A stretch of 64,000 bases of DNA from Rotaria sordida (Eukaryota > Rotifera > Eurotatoria > Philodinida > Philodinidae): contig CAJNOL010000063.1 of the NCBI GenBank assembly GCA_905250125.1, positions 124,001-188,000 on the forward strand. Reading direction: 5' to 3'. Numbering within the stretch: the stretch's first letter is position 1; every line of letters starts with the position of its first letter. Below are positions 48,892-60,290 of this stretch, piece by piece. Under the pieces are notes generated by a model. The model did not search any database, was not told where the DNA came from, and saw only the letters and a program-made list of their open reading frames with translations. A program made the position numbers and the translations under genes.

Positions 48892-51214
48892 ATGGCTCAT
48901 CCTCATTTAACTGCTGAACAATTTGAAAATTGGAAAGATTTAAAAGGAAATTTTACATTAACACCAACTTATATTGATCTTATAAAAGATATTTGGAATG
49001 TAATATCATGGTACTATGCACCACGTATGTGGAAGAATTATATATTTCCCGAATCGTTTATTAATGAAATTGCAAGACATATTTATGTTTCATTAAATCT
49101 AGTTTATTATGTTATTTATATAGCAATAGGTATAACATTATTAAGATATTCATTTGAAAGATTTATTTGCAAAGTTTGTTTTATAATAATTATTGTTTTT
49201 TTTTTTTATGTTTTCTTTTCTCATTTTTTAGCCATTAGTCAATTGGCTTGAATTAACCCCAATAAATAAAAAAAAATATCCTGAATCAATATGGAAAACT
49301 GTATTTTATACATTTACATGGTCTTTTAATCTTTACTTATTAACTTATCGTTATGATTATTTCCATCAACCATACCTTATTTGGGATGGTAAGTAAAATA
49401 AAAAGAAAAAGTTTATGAAAGACTTTTTTTTTTTTCTTTCATTTATTATTAAAAATTAAATATTAGATTGGATACCCGGGATGGATATTCCATTTGATAT
49501 ACAATTAATGTATTTTATTCAATGTGGATTTTATTTACATTCAGTTTATGCAACAATTTATATGGATTATAAAAGAAAAGATTATTATGCTATGCTTCTT
49601 CATCATGTATTAACGATGGCACTTATCTCTGTTTCTTATGCAACACGGTAAAATTGATATTTTTGTTTTTAAAAATGAAATGAATTTTTTTTTGTTATTT
49701 TATATTCAAAAAAAAATTTTTATAGTTATCATAAAGTTGGTTTACTTGTTCTTTTTGTACATGATATAACCGATATTTGGCTTGAATTAGCAAAATCATT
49801 ACATTATATGTCGACAAGAAAAGGTGGTCGACAATGTCCTCAGTGGGAAAATGCTGCAAATGTAGTGTTTGTTATATTTATTCTAACCTGGTATGTTGAA
49901 ATACAAGATGACGAATAATCGATCTTTGGTATTCCTAAGAGTTTTCTAGTTTATATAAATTATTTAATAATTCAAGAGATCTTAAAATCTAAATATTTTG
50001 AAAATGTTTTGTATGAAAATTTCATTAATATTGAAAACAAGATTAAAGATAGAAACATATCTATTCCTGATTCTTCTAATCTTGTTATTGATATATAGAC
50101 AACAAAAAAAAATCACGCTAAAATAGAAAGAATCATTATTTTGATTATTGTTACTGTAATGAAAACAATAGATTATGATATAATCATAGAAACCAATGAT
50201 ATAATAATGGAGTCGATTGACATGTGTTAGAAACATGATATAATTATCTCATCACGTAATTATCATCAACATCAATTTTGATAATAGAGTGCGAGGTTGA
50301 AAATAAAAAAATTGAACAGTGTTCAAAGTTCTATTCTCGAAATAATTTCTAAGGACTAAAAAAATTTTCATGTAACTAATTAGTAACTGACGAGAAAATG
50401 AAATCGATTCTTCTATGAATTATTAAAAACAAACTATTTTGTAGCAATTTTTTATATGTATTAAATTCTTATTGTCGATGGAAGTCAATAATGAGTAGTA
50501 GTAAAATGTTCGCTATGTTTTTTTTGAGAACTATGTATTTATTATAAAAAAGATAAAAGACTAGAAAATACTAATTTATATTCTTATACATTGTATTTTA
50601 CTTTAGTTATTTCAATTTTTTATCTTTTAATTAGGTTTTTATTTCGTCTTTATTGGTATCCATTAAGAGTTTTATATTCAACAGGAGTTGTTACTGCTTA
50701 CCGTGTCTATGATAGAGGTTGTGGCTTATATGGATTTTTCAATTTGTTATTATTAATATTATTAGGACTTAATATCTACTGGCTCTATGTAAGTATTATT
50801 ATATAATACGAATTAGTTTTTGAAATAATATTTATTCATTTATTTTAGTTCATTCTTCAATTACTTTTTCGAGCATTGGCTGGTACTTCAAATGGATTAC
50901 AAGATACACGAGAAGAGGACGATAGCGACGAAGAAGAACCAATGTAAGTGTGATGTTCTTGATGTTAGATTAAACTTAATCACGATTTTTTTCAAATTCA
51001 TCAAAAATATTATGTAGTACCTAGTGATGAGCGGGACCAATCATTTATAGTTCCAATGTTATGGAAATCGATACCAGATGAAAAATATAGAATCGAAAGA
51101 GAAATTAATATTCAATTTTTGTTAACAAATATTATGTTTGTTCTTTCTTTCAGACCAACATCAACTCCAAAAGCTTCTGTTAACAATGTTATTAAAGAAA
51201 AGAAAACGAAATAA
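48892..51214 (+). CDS. CERS: Ceramide synthase (TLC/LAG1 domain)
   Basis: Seven exons (48892-49173, 49232-49388, 49467-49647, 49726-49890, 50635-50788, 50849-50943, 51154-51214) sum to 1095 bp, 364 residues, phases matching. This multi-pass endoplasmic-reticulum enzyme acylates sphingoid bases with acyl-CoA to make (dihydro)ceramide. Visible: the Lag1 motif with the catalytic pair H192-H193 (LLHHVLT) and the D220/D223 pair (HDITDIW), then LELAKSLHY; about six hydrophobic segments; and an acidic DDSDEEE tail, as in family members controlled by phosphorylation. The N-terminus goes straight from a short soluble part to the first helix, with no Hox-like domain visible, as in CERS1 and fungal Lag1. 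Intron 4 (744 bp) is larger than the others and shows nothing coding. Which acyl chain is used cannot be told. Confidence 0.93.
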
Positions 51215-53520
51215 ATCTTCGCATAAAAAAAAGACTTTTATCTAAATGCATTTGATGGTGGTAGCTTTTTGTTTTACTTTTACATTTTTCGTCTTTTGTT
51301 TTTTTTTTTTTTCTATTCAATCATTTTCTTTAATCGTTTGTGATGTGTCTTCCTCCATCAAATGAATATATTCTTGTCCCATTTATTTGTTTGGTAGTAA
51401 AAAAAAATAATCTATTTTCATTTTTCACACTTTGTTTTGTTTTGTTTTCTTATTAATAACAAAATTTTCAACGAAAAAAAAAAAAAAAAAGAAAAACAAA
51501 CTCAATATAAATATTAGTAACTATTAACAGAGAAGCAATGAATTATGGGAAATGTAGACAAATTATCTAGATCAAAATATTTATATGCTCCAGAGAGAAA
51601 TCATACATTTATATTATCTTTCATCTATCGATTCTCTTCTAGTGCATAATTATGTTTCTTGTTTGTTTGTTTGCTTTTTTTTTTATTCTATAATCATTCA
51701 TACATGTGCAAAAATTCAACTTGTTTTTTTTCTTGTGCTTGTATATAAACATTTGATACTCTTTTCCTTTCATACATGTGTTCAAGAGAAATGAAGTAAA
51801 GAGAATGTAAACTATTAATAAACAAGTACATAAAAATCTATTTAGTTAACCAACGAGCATAACAGTAACCAAATTCGTTATGAATGGACAAACTATTTTA
51901 ATAAGACAACAAAAAAGAAACACATACATAAATACATAAAAGAAAAGGAATCAATTAATCCCTTCAATGTTAAATTTTTTTAAAACTAACAGATGGAACA
52001 GTTTGAATGGTGACGGTTTTTATATCAATTTTCAACCCCTTAATACTTTGTATCAAAAAATAAAATACGTCACAAGATGCAGCGTGAAAAGCTCCATAAT
52101 CTGCAAAGCAAAGCTTATTTCAATTCGGTACTTTGAAGTTTCAAAAACGGAGTTAAGAAATTATAGTCTTTCTCTTTGCCATAATGAATGCTTTAACGAG
52201 TATACTCGTTGATAATGTTGGAGGAGTTAAGTTATTATATATTGCTGGAAAAATAAGAAAAAGTCTTATTTATTTTTTTCAATATTCCATTGTCACCATG
52301 ATGGATGAATCATTTATTTTTAAAAATATATAGTTTGATGGCAATTTCAAAACGTACTGAACTAGGATATTTTTCATAGAGATTTTTAAGAACAATTGAA
52401 CGATATTGTTTTACATTGCTTTTATCCGAAAATAGAATTAATAACGGGTAGTCGGAAAGTTTTGACATAAAATATTTGACTGTTCTTCGTGCATTTAAAT
52501 GCAATGGGAAGAAGTAAGAAATAGTGAGCTAGAATCAGAATTTGATGCTCTTTCAGAATATATAATCAGAATTTTCCTATGACTTTGAGCTATTGAGCTA
52601 AAAGTAAATCTTTAAAAGACTCAAAAATTCCTTTTGGACAGGTAAAATCTTACTTTTGTGAGGTCCACCGCAGCTCCTAAAGACATCAAAGAAACTCTTA
52701 AAATGCATAGTATTAAAGTCTAATATTTTCTTTACAAGATGGTGCATGAATGGCGTATTTTGATCGATCCACTCAAAAATAGGAGACTTATGATGGAGGA
52801 TCATTTTGCATGAAAACTCGAAAGTCGAAAAAATTATGGTTTTTAGTGTGATAGATTCTTAAAAAGCCTTTGTTGCTCCTAAAGCATTTGTAGGAAAGAT
52901 GATTCAAATGTACCGTTTTGTAGAGAATTAATTTCTGTATCTTTCAGTATATTCAATAAAACTTTATAGAACGCCTGAAACAAATTTCATTTGTGTTTTT
53001 GCCGTTCAAAGGAAAGTTTTGAGTCTTTTAAAGATTTACTTCTAGCTCAATAGCCAAAAGTCGTAGAAAATTCTGATTAAATATTCTGAAAGAGCATCAA
53101 ATTCTGATTCTAGCTCACTACTTCTCACTCCTTCCCATTGCATTTAAATGCGCGAAAAATAGACAAATATTTTGTGTCAAAACTTTCCGATCGCCCGTTA
53201 TATTATTGATTAATTTACCACGCTGGATGAACACAACAATAATACAACTGGTATATGGATGTGTTCAATCAAAATATGATTCATTTAATAATTTATGCGA
53301 TGAAGAAAATTGATAAGATATATATGAAGTAAACTAAGATCATCATATTTACTTTCATTATGAAACAAAATGTAAGAAAACACAAGACAGTTTTCAGACC
53401 TTTTCGATTTATCGAAAAGAGAGATCCAAGTCCGACTTGACTAGAAGGATTATAAGAGAATATAGTTGTTTTGAATTTTATGAAAAAAAAAGAATCTCAG
53501 ATATCGTGCATCATTTATAA
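51215..53520. other. Intergenic: ceramide synthase 3' region and a palindrome
   Basis: The first 600 bp are pyrimidine-rich 3' flank with an AATAAA at 51817. A strong palindrome occupies 52439-53200. No gene is supported. Confidence 0.55.
52439..53200. mobile_element. Fold-back element with about 185-bp arms
   Basis: The left arm starts ATAACGGGTAGTCGGAAAGT and the right arm ends ACTTTCCGATCGCCCGTTAT. The whole arms (52439-52628 and 53018-53200) are inverted copies, including a GCATTTAAATGC palindrome in each. The 390-bp centre has no recognisable gene. Confidence 0.8.
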
Positions 53521-53536
53521 TCTGGGATTATAACCC

Positions 53537-54561
53537 TTAGTTTCTATACTCGATGGATCCATGCNNNNNNNNNNNNNNNNNNNNNNNNNNNNNNNNNNNN
53601 NNNNNNNNNNNNNNNNNNNNNNNNNNNNNNNNNNNNNNNNNNNNNNNNNNNNNNNNNNNNNNNNGGACAATTGATGAATCTGTATCCATACAATAAATTC
53701 GAACAATAAATGTATTCAATTGTTTGAGACGACCATCAAATAAGTAAAGACAAACAGTCAAAGTTTCTGCATTAATACATAAATAAGTAAGGGTTAAAGA
53801 AGAAAAGTACTTGATGGTAAATAACGAACTGACAAGCGTGAATATGCAGAAATTGATGTTTAAGTCACGTACAAATGCTTTAGATTTTTGAAGGAAGTCA
53901 AAATATACGCATATACTCTTTCTATATAATCTCTCAATGATCCTACCGCACGCTCACGATCTTTATTGATAAGACCAAGTTTTGTAATCTGTTGTTTGAA
54001 GATATGTCGAAGGGACGAATCATCTAAATTAAAATTCATACAATAATGAAATGTTGCATAATCTGTTCTATTCGATATCGTTGTGCTGTGATCTTTCAGT
54101 TGATGAAATGTAGAATACTTGCTCACCTGTGAAATACGTAAAGAACTGTCGCGTTGAAAATTAGAAAGTTTCAATTCAGTCAAATTTGGATAATGAGTAG
54201 CACGAAGAATACGTTCCATGAACGCTGATTCAACAATGAGGCATTTCATATTGTAATGAATTCGAGGTAATATATAATTACAAAATCGATCAAGTATTGA
54301 ATTAGTTACTGTAATATTTTGAATAGTTGATGCAAAGTTGAGGGTATTATAAAAAGTCTCCTCTCGTATTATACTATCAAGTTGTTCATTATTAATACTA
54401 AATAACGAATAAAGAATGTCAACATTGTCAAATTTCTTTAAAATATTGAATAACATCTCATTAGATAGATCAAGAAGATGAACACTAGATAGATTCAAGT
54501 TTAATATTGACTGTGACACTTTTATCAATATAGGCACATGTATATATAGGTAAATGTTCAT
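53537..54561 (-). pseudogene. F-box/leucine-rich-like protein gene, broken and cut by an assembly gap
   Basis: An open frame of 233 codons runs from ATG 54561 to a TAA near 53860. Residues about 27-50 (VHLLDLSNEMLFNILKKFDN) look like an F-box, the Skp1-binding part of SCF ubiquitin-ligase adaptors; Leu-rich segments follow. Coding-like sequence continues past the stop in the same frame (SISAYSRLSVRYLPS), then shifts frame within a T-rich run (SSLTLTYLCIN...CLYLFDGRLKQL...) until the 100-N gap. So there is one in-frame stop and one frameshift, and the 3' end is missing. From general familiarity it resembles a large bdelloid rotifer family. Sequencing error is possible this close to a gap. Confidence 0.6.
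53565..53664. other. Assembly gap of exactly 100 N
   Basis: A placeholder gap of conventional size, so the true length is unknown. It interrupts the F-box-like gene, and order or orientation across it is not assured. Confidence 0.98.
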
Positions 54562-54872
54562 TGTTTATGCTTATGACCAATTGATCGAGTTCTATTGACT
54601 GAGGTAACTCTAGTGTGGATCTACGATTAACATTTAGGAATGCGTCGACATTACGTAGTTATTTAATAGGGACAGCACATTTTAATATTTCATATTCTGT
54701 ACTTCATTCGAAAAAATTGAAAAATTTTGTTGATCAAATTCTTTTCAACTTATTGTAGATCTTTATGAAAGCAAAAAAAAACTCTGTAAAATGATTTATT
54801 GAAAAAATAATTGTTTAACCTATGAGAATAACATTTACAAGACAAAAAAAAAATGTGTAATAATTATAGTTA

Positions 54873-55160
54873 AGACTTTCATAACCATCTTTATCATATT
54901 GTTCTCGTTTATATTTATCAGATAAAATGGCATATGCTCGATTGACAATTTTTTAAAATAGCTTTTCAGCTTTTTTATTATCTGGATGAAGTTTTTTTTG
55001 CTTTTATTTCTCGTTTAGTTACTGTTCGACTAACTAATAATAAATTATATAAATCAATTGGTACTTCTTTCTCTCTTATTTGATAATGTTGATTCTCTTG
55101 TAAGTAATATTTGGATGTCTCAAAAATGTCAGAAGATGAAGATACTGTGAGAAATATCAT
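54873..55160 (-). pseudogene. J-domain (DnaJ-like) gene remnant
   Basis: From ATG 55160 the frame gives a short N-terminus and then DLYNLLLVSRTVTKREIKAKK, the start of a J domain. The frame then slips in an A-run. The continuing frame reads KLHPDNKKAEKLF, a TAA stop, then KIVNRAYAILSDKYKREQYD. The segment between helix II and HPD is shortened by roughly seven residues, and the motif is HPD followed by N. A J domain recruits and activates Hsp70; this copy cannot encode one whole. ERdj-type proteins are the nearest in style. No downstream domains are visible. Confidence 0.65.
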
Positions 55161-55361
55161 CTATAGACAATAATTCAATATAAATCATAACGTCATTTTA
55201 AATATTCTTGGCATATCTAATTTTCTGAATAGATTAGATTTTTTGTTTATATGTATTGTAACAAAAAATAAACAAATACAATGAAATCACCGAAATTTAC
55301 TGAAAAATTTCTTTTAATATGAGGATTAAATGTTTTGTAAAAGTTATTAAGACGATATATT

Positions 55362-56396
55362 TTATGTAGAAGTGAGAGTAAATGAATAAAAAATATTTGG
55401 ATCAGTTGTTGTCCATTGAGGATTATTTAAGATAAATTGATTTCTCAATGAATTTGACGAAAGAGCTTTAGCTTCTGCATAGGTTGTTGTTGTCGATGAT
55501 AAATTCTCCATTAATTGAAGATAAAGTTTAAATAACGAACATTTAGCTATTGGACTAGCATATTGTTGTTTATGTCTTAATTTTCTAATTTGTCCTAATG
55601 AATGTCCATCAACTGTAATTACAGAAGAAGATATATCAAGGCCGGACCACCAAGCAATAGACATTGGACAAGGACGAATTCTTTCAGATGATGGACCATA
55701 TTCAAATGGTTTATTCACAGATTTAACAGATATATTTTTAAATATTGAAGATAAATTCGTATTTGTTTGAATAATTAAACTTGTTAAATTAATTGGTGAA
55801 ATAATAAATTGATTTAAAAGAGTTCCTTCAATTCCTTGATAAATCCATCGATTAATTTTATTTGTACATGAAAGACTTGTTGTCGCATAACCTTTGCCTG
55901 GTTTTAAATAAAGTTCTTCTCCTGATGAATTTAATGATTTATGTTCAAATTTTGGTCGTTTTATTGGATCAGATAAATATGCAGCTGATCCACAAGGTGG
56001 ATAGGAAACAAATAAATAAAGACGAATAGATTTATTTAAATAAAATTTATTTTTTTCTTGTTTAATTAATATCGAATTATTTTCATTAAGAATTTCTTCA
56101 TAAAAAAATTTCATTAAAGATCTTCGTGCAATAACTTCAGCATGACTATCATGTAATAAACAACCTTGTGTACCACGTTCATCTTTTTCACCACCTAAAC
56201 ATTTTGTTCCTGTACCAATTGAAAGAACACGAATATTATTATCATCTTCAACACCAACAAAACCTGCTAAATGTGTCCATTCATTTGATGAAGGTTTTCC
56301 ACGAGATGATAATAGATTATATTGATTATAACAAGATAAAGCGATTCTTTCAGCTAAATCATCATTTTCGCATTCTTCTTCGAATGATCGTTTCAT
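55362..56396 (-). CDS. ADAT1: tRNA-specific adenosine deaminase 1
   Basis: A single open exon of 344 codons. ADAT1/Tad1 converts adenosine 37 of tRNA-Ala to inosine. The zinc deaminase site is complete: H85-A-E87 (DSHAEVIARRSL), C135 in YPPCGSA and C177 in LSCTNKINRW. Upstream, TGTKCLGG carries the lysine of the inositol-phosphate-binding ADAR-like core. The C-terminal half keeps GLDISSSVITVDGHSLGQ and YAEAKAL-type helices. It is shorter than human ADAT1 (about 500) and somewhat shorter than the yeast protein. It is the only intact gene here without an intron, which may point to retroposition or intron loss. The start is the ATG at 56396; no alternative is convincing. Confidence 0.93.
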   Translation of the reverse strand: MKRSFEEECENDDLAERIALSCYNQYNLLSSRGKPSSNEWTHLAGFVGVEDDNNIRVLSIGTGTKCLGGEKDERGTQGCLLHDSHAEVIARRSLMKFFYEEILNENNSILIKQEKNKFYLNKSIRLYLFVSYPPCGSAAYLSDPIKRPKFEHKSLNSSGEELYLKPGKGYATTSLSCTNKINRWIYQGIEGTLLNQFIISPINLTSLIIQTNTNLSSIFKNISVKSVNKPFEYGPSSERIRPCPMSIAWWSGLDISSSVITVDGHSLGQIRKLRHKQQYASPIAKCSLFKLYLQLMENLSSTTTTYAEAKALSSNSLRNQFILNNPQWTTTDPNIFYSFTLTST

Positions 56397-57046
56397 TTCT
56401 TTTCATCATTTATAGACTTTGCGGTTATTTGTCAAAACTTCTAACAAATCAGAATTACCTATACAGATGTCTCAGATTATCTGACTCTTCCATCGCTTTC
56501 TTCTCTTATGAAATATCCATAGAAATTCAACAACAATCATTTTCTCCAAATTATCTTCGTTTGGTGATGATCTACAACAACATTCGCGTAATATAGTTGA
56601 CTACTTGACAACACTTTCGTTTATACACATACCATATACATTCCACAACATTCATCACCGACAAGTCACCCTCGGCGAAACCAAGTGTTACGGAAATTCA
56701 GTAAAAAATGCAGATGGTTTGTGAATGCACTATCCCATTTCTTGGAGTATGAAGGTCAGATGATAGGAGAGCACATCGTACTTTACCTTTTAATATTTAA
56801 TTGGATAATTTGTTTTCTATTGACTCATGTTTATATAAAGTTGTATTCCATCATCAAATATCCAACAAATTTTCGAGTTAACTCCTGCAAAAATAATTTT
56901 ACATGTCTAAAATGTTCAATATTACTCAGGAATAAAACTATTTCTACTTCATACACTACCAATCGTGTTCTTTTCAATGGAAGACTCCGCTTACTTTATC
57001 TTTAACTTTGAGTAACATCAAAAAATTTCTATTGAACATAATAACA
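56397..57046. other. Intergenic between ADAT1 and the Tc1-like element
   Basis: ADAT1 upstream region. A plus-strand frame at 56685-57005 is open for 106 codons but matches nothing I recognise. Its last 30 bp (about 57013-57045) weakly resemble the inner part of the transposon's right terminal repeat. Confidence 0.5.
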
Positions 57047-58150
57047 TGACGCAAGCATGTCGTCGTGATTATCAACGAGCTCAATGTGTTGCATTGAGTA
57101 AAGTCAATATTAGTTGTCGTGAAATTAGCACTATCATTGGTATTTCGAAATCATCTGTTTCAACGTGCTTTAAAACGATATGAAGAAACAGGTGAATTTC
57201 AAGATCGACCACGTGCCGGTAGACCAAAAAAATTAAATGAACGAAATATCCGTATGTTAAAGCGCTTAGTACAAAAAGGTGAACGATATTCGGTAGGTGA
57301 AATAGCTATCAAGTTAAATGACACATTAAACAGTCCAGTTACTTCAAGAACAATTATTAATTATTTGCATCGATGTAGATATGAATATAAAACTAAAATA
57401 ACAAAACCATTTCTTAATAAGAATGTTAAAAAAAATAGACTTAATTGGTGTTTGGATTATTCAAATTGGACCATTAATCAATGGAAAAATATAATATTTA
57501 GTGATGCAACATGTTTTTACGTAATAAAACGTAAAAATAAAACAAAAATATGGCGTACAAAAGATGAACGTTGGAAAGAAAGTTGTATGCATGTGGCAGC
57601 TGCAGGTGGTGGTGGTCGTGTAGATTTTTATGGTACTATCACTTCTGAAGGAACTGATTGTTTTCGAATTTACAATGAAAATACTAATAGTGATGTTTAT
57701 TGTGATATTTTAGATAATTATTTAATTCCAACAGTCCAATTATATCAAATGGAAAATAATTATTTTTGCCAACATGACAATTCCAAATATCATCTATCGA
57801 AACAAACTCAAATGAAATTTCATGAATTAGGTGTTAAAGTATTAAAATGGCCCAGTAAAAGTCCGGCTCTTAATCCTATTGAATCATTATGGACCGTTAT
57901 AGATAATAAATTAAAATCTAAGTCACTCTCGTCGGTAAAAGAATTAATTGAAGCTTTATCAAAGGCATGGTTACCAATAACACCACAATTATGTCAAAAA
58001 TTTGTATTTTCAATGCCACGTCGAATTCAGAAATGTATTGCAGTTAATAGTAAATGTATAGACTATTGAATTTTATTTATTCATGAGTTATTTTTATTAA
58101 TTTTTCGATGTTTGTTATATATATCCCAGAATTTTTTTCCGCTGGGCAGT
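57047..58150 (+). mobile_element. Tc1/mariner-family transposon, damaged
   Basis: The transposase runs from ATG 57047 to the stop at 58069. The first frame gives a helix-turn-helix (CREISTIIGISKSSV), then shifts near 57150 into a frame open for about 300 codons (RALKRYEETGEFQDRPRAGR, a GRPR-type linker, then the DDE domain). Catalytic residues: D in IIFSDAT, D in CQHDN, E in LNPIESLW, with 34 residues between the last two, so DD34E as in Tc1. The right terminus ends TCCCAGAATTTTTTTCCGCTGGGCAG at about 58125-58150. No matching full left end is visible upstream of 57047, so the element seems truncated as well as frameshifted. No intron. Confidence 0.85.
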
Positions 58151-58292
58151 TTTTGTTCTCTTCTTTTTTTATATCAAAACCAGAAGTTTTGCGTCTACAT
58201 GCTATAGTATAAAAGCTTATCGAATAAATACACTTACCATATATAACAAGTTTGATTCGAATGAAACATAAAATATTGGGAAGTCATTCTTG

Positions 58293-58320
58293 ACTGTCCC
58301 AGAACTTTTTTCGTAGACTG
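58293..58320. repeat. Stray Tc1-like terminal sequence
   Basis: GTCCCAGAACTTTTTTCGTAG resembles the right end of the neighbouring transposon in the same orientation but is clearly a different subfamily. No second transposase accompanies it. Confidence 0.45.
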
Positions 58321-58407
58321 TAGTTTGGATAGCTCTATGTCTTACGGTGGTAAACCATTATTTCACGATTTCTTGAGAAAGCGTATGGACCGTGAACGAT
58401 CCGTATA

Positions 58408-58657
58408 CACTAATTGATAGAACTCATCGAGTTGTACTTGGAACTGGGCTCCAACACTTGGAACACGCTCCTGGACGAATATGGGAAGGTTTTAGTGACC
58501 ATACACATAGTGAAAAGGTAGTATTTTGAGATTTTCTCACGAATGGTTTGGATTACGATTGATCCAAGGCTACCATTAGATAGAGCTCGTCGAGTTGTAC
58601 TTGGAACCGGACTGAAACACTTGGAACACGTTCCTGGACGAATATGGGAAGGTTTTA
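58408..58657. repeat. Direct duplication of an 87-bp segment, offset 163 bp
   Basis: 58408-58494 and 58571-58657 are near identical (GTTGTACTTGGAAC, CACTTGGAACACG, CCTGGACGAATATGGGAAGG). Both can be read in an open frame giving RVVLGTGL.HLEH.PGRIWEGF. Neither frame extends far, so I do not call a gene. Confidence 0.75.
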
Positions 58658-58857
58658 CTCGAATATGGTGCTAACTTTACGGATGTCTTAACGTAAAAAC
58701 TATTTAAACATTATATTCAACGGCTAATTTTTCACGTTTGCTAACCTATAATTTGAAAACGAGTAAACAAGAGATGTGCGGCATTTCTCACACTAAATAG
58801 AAAAACTGAATCTCTATTCACGGTTTTAAATGCTACATGTTTAGACAACAATAATTT

Positions 58858-60290
58858 TAAGTCATTGAGTTTACTATTTCATGGAAAAAAGCATTCGATT
58901 GATATGCCAAAGCCAGTAAACTTTTATTATTTCCGTCATCATCATAACATTTAATAGTTTGTTTGTCATTTTTTTCATCAATGTAATCGATCTTATTAAC
59001 AGGTTATCTGTTCCCCGGCTTCATTTTCAAGCTATTGAAATAAAAGTCAGCTGCTGTATGTGTTCTGACATTGTCGACGAGGTATACGAAGTTATGATCT
59101 TTATATTCTTTTTTGAATGGTAATAATTAAAAACTAGAATATTTTGACTGTTAAAATAACTGTCACCACTCACATTGATTATAGCAGAAGCACTATTCTT
59201 TTCATAATTTACGTCACAATCATCAATTAAGTTTGGATATTTTTTCAATGCTTGTGCATATTCTTGGTCGACCAACGAAAAGAATGAGCTATTTGTATGC
59301 ATAATTAACAGATCCGAAGCCATTATACTTCTTCCTTTGCCTTTGTTGTAAAAGGGTGCACTGTCAGGCATGATCCATCTTTTAGCTGTGATTTTTCCAG
59401 GCATATATGTACTTTCATCATGACCTACTATAGAAGAATGCAAAAATAAACATATCAATCAGTTTTGAGATTGAGAGAGAAGAACAAGCACTTACAAAGG
59501 AAATTTGTTGGAGCTGCTCTTGGTATTTTCCACTGCGGCACGGTATCATTTATAATCGTATAAAAATGATATTCTCGTTCAATAAAATACTTGACAAATT
59601 CTTCTCGGTGTTTCACCACATCTTCTCGTTCATGTCCTAAAAATATGGCCAACTTGAACTTGCTCTAAATTTTGCACCAAGTCGACATAAATCTAATTTA
59701 CAATTTTTGACAGATCTGACTAATCGTTGATCGAATTTTTGCAGATTATTTAATTCATAAAAATTGTCATCAACGAATGTTGCCAGGTTTCAGCTGTGAA
59801 TGATACTTATTTTATTGAACATTCTTCAAAAATAAATTGTTTTGCTTTTAATTCTAAACCTGGATAACAATTTCAACATGAATCACCTCTTTTTCCATCT
59901 CTATCTTCAATTGTGAATTCATCAAAATCTTTGTTTACTAAAATCTTTACCCATTGGTGAGATGTTTTTACAGTCATACGACCAATTGATGTCAGAAATA
60001 ACTCGACATCTCACTATGAATGATCAAGATAAAATAGTGACGTATATAGAAGCAAGCTGATGAAACGAGTGTTAATTTGTTCTTTACAAAACGAAAATGG
60101 ATTACTGATACCATTTAACATAGATTCATTTGAAAAATTAATATGATCAATATCAGCATCTAGGTTAATCACAATTTCTTCTTCTTCTTCACTCGGCGAT
60201 GTTTTCATTTCATTCGATGCAATGCTTTCTATAGATGTTCTGGAATTCAAATTACGTGTATGACTTTTTTGTCTTCCAACTTTTCACATT
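58858..60290 (-). pseudogene. DDE-type transposase of the HDES...KGKGRSIM family, decayed
   Basis: Pieces in order on the minus strand: an acidic N-terminal part (60250-60010), a TSHQWVKILVNKDFDEF segment, a segment with in-frame stops (59960-59720), RLVRSVKNCKLDLCRLGAKF, GHEREDVVKHREEFVKYF (59640-59590), an apparent 68-bp GT-AG intron (59495-59428), GHDEST (first acidic residue), KGKGRSIMASDLL, then LVDNVRTHTA (second acidic residue; frameshifted relative to the preceding part), and LALAYQSNAFF to a stop near 58858. At least three in-frame stops and two shifts are seen. The third catalytic region is not found downstream. The family assignment rests on remembered similarity to transposases of fungi, cnidarians and rotifers. 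Confidence 0.7.

Noticed and set aside
50631..50806. Separate small membrane-protein gene
   Set aside because: It is exon 5 of ceramide synthase; the junction TG|G restores the TLC-domain sequence.
56168..56596. Plus-strand frame of 142 codons
   Set aside because: Largely antisense to the ADAT1 5' end, with no domain of its own.
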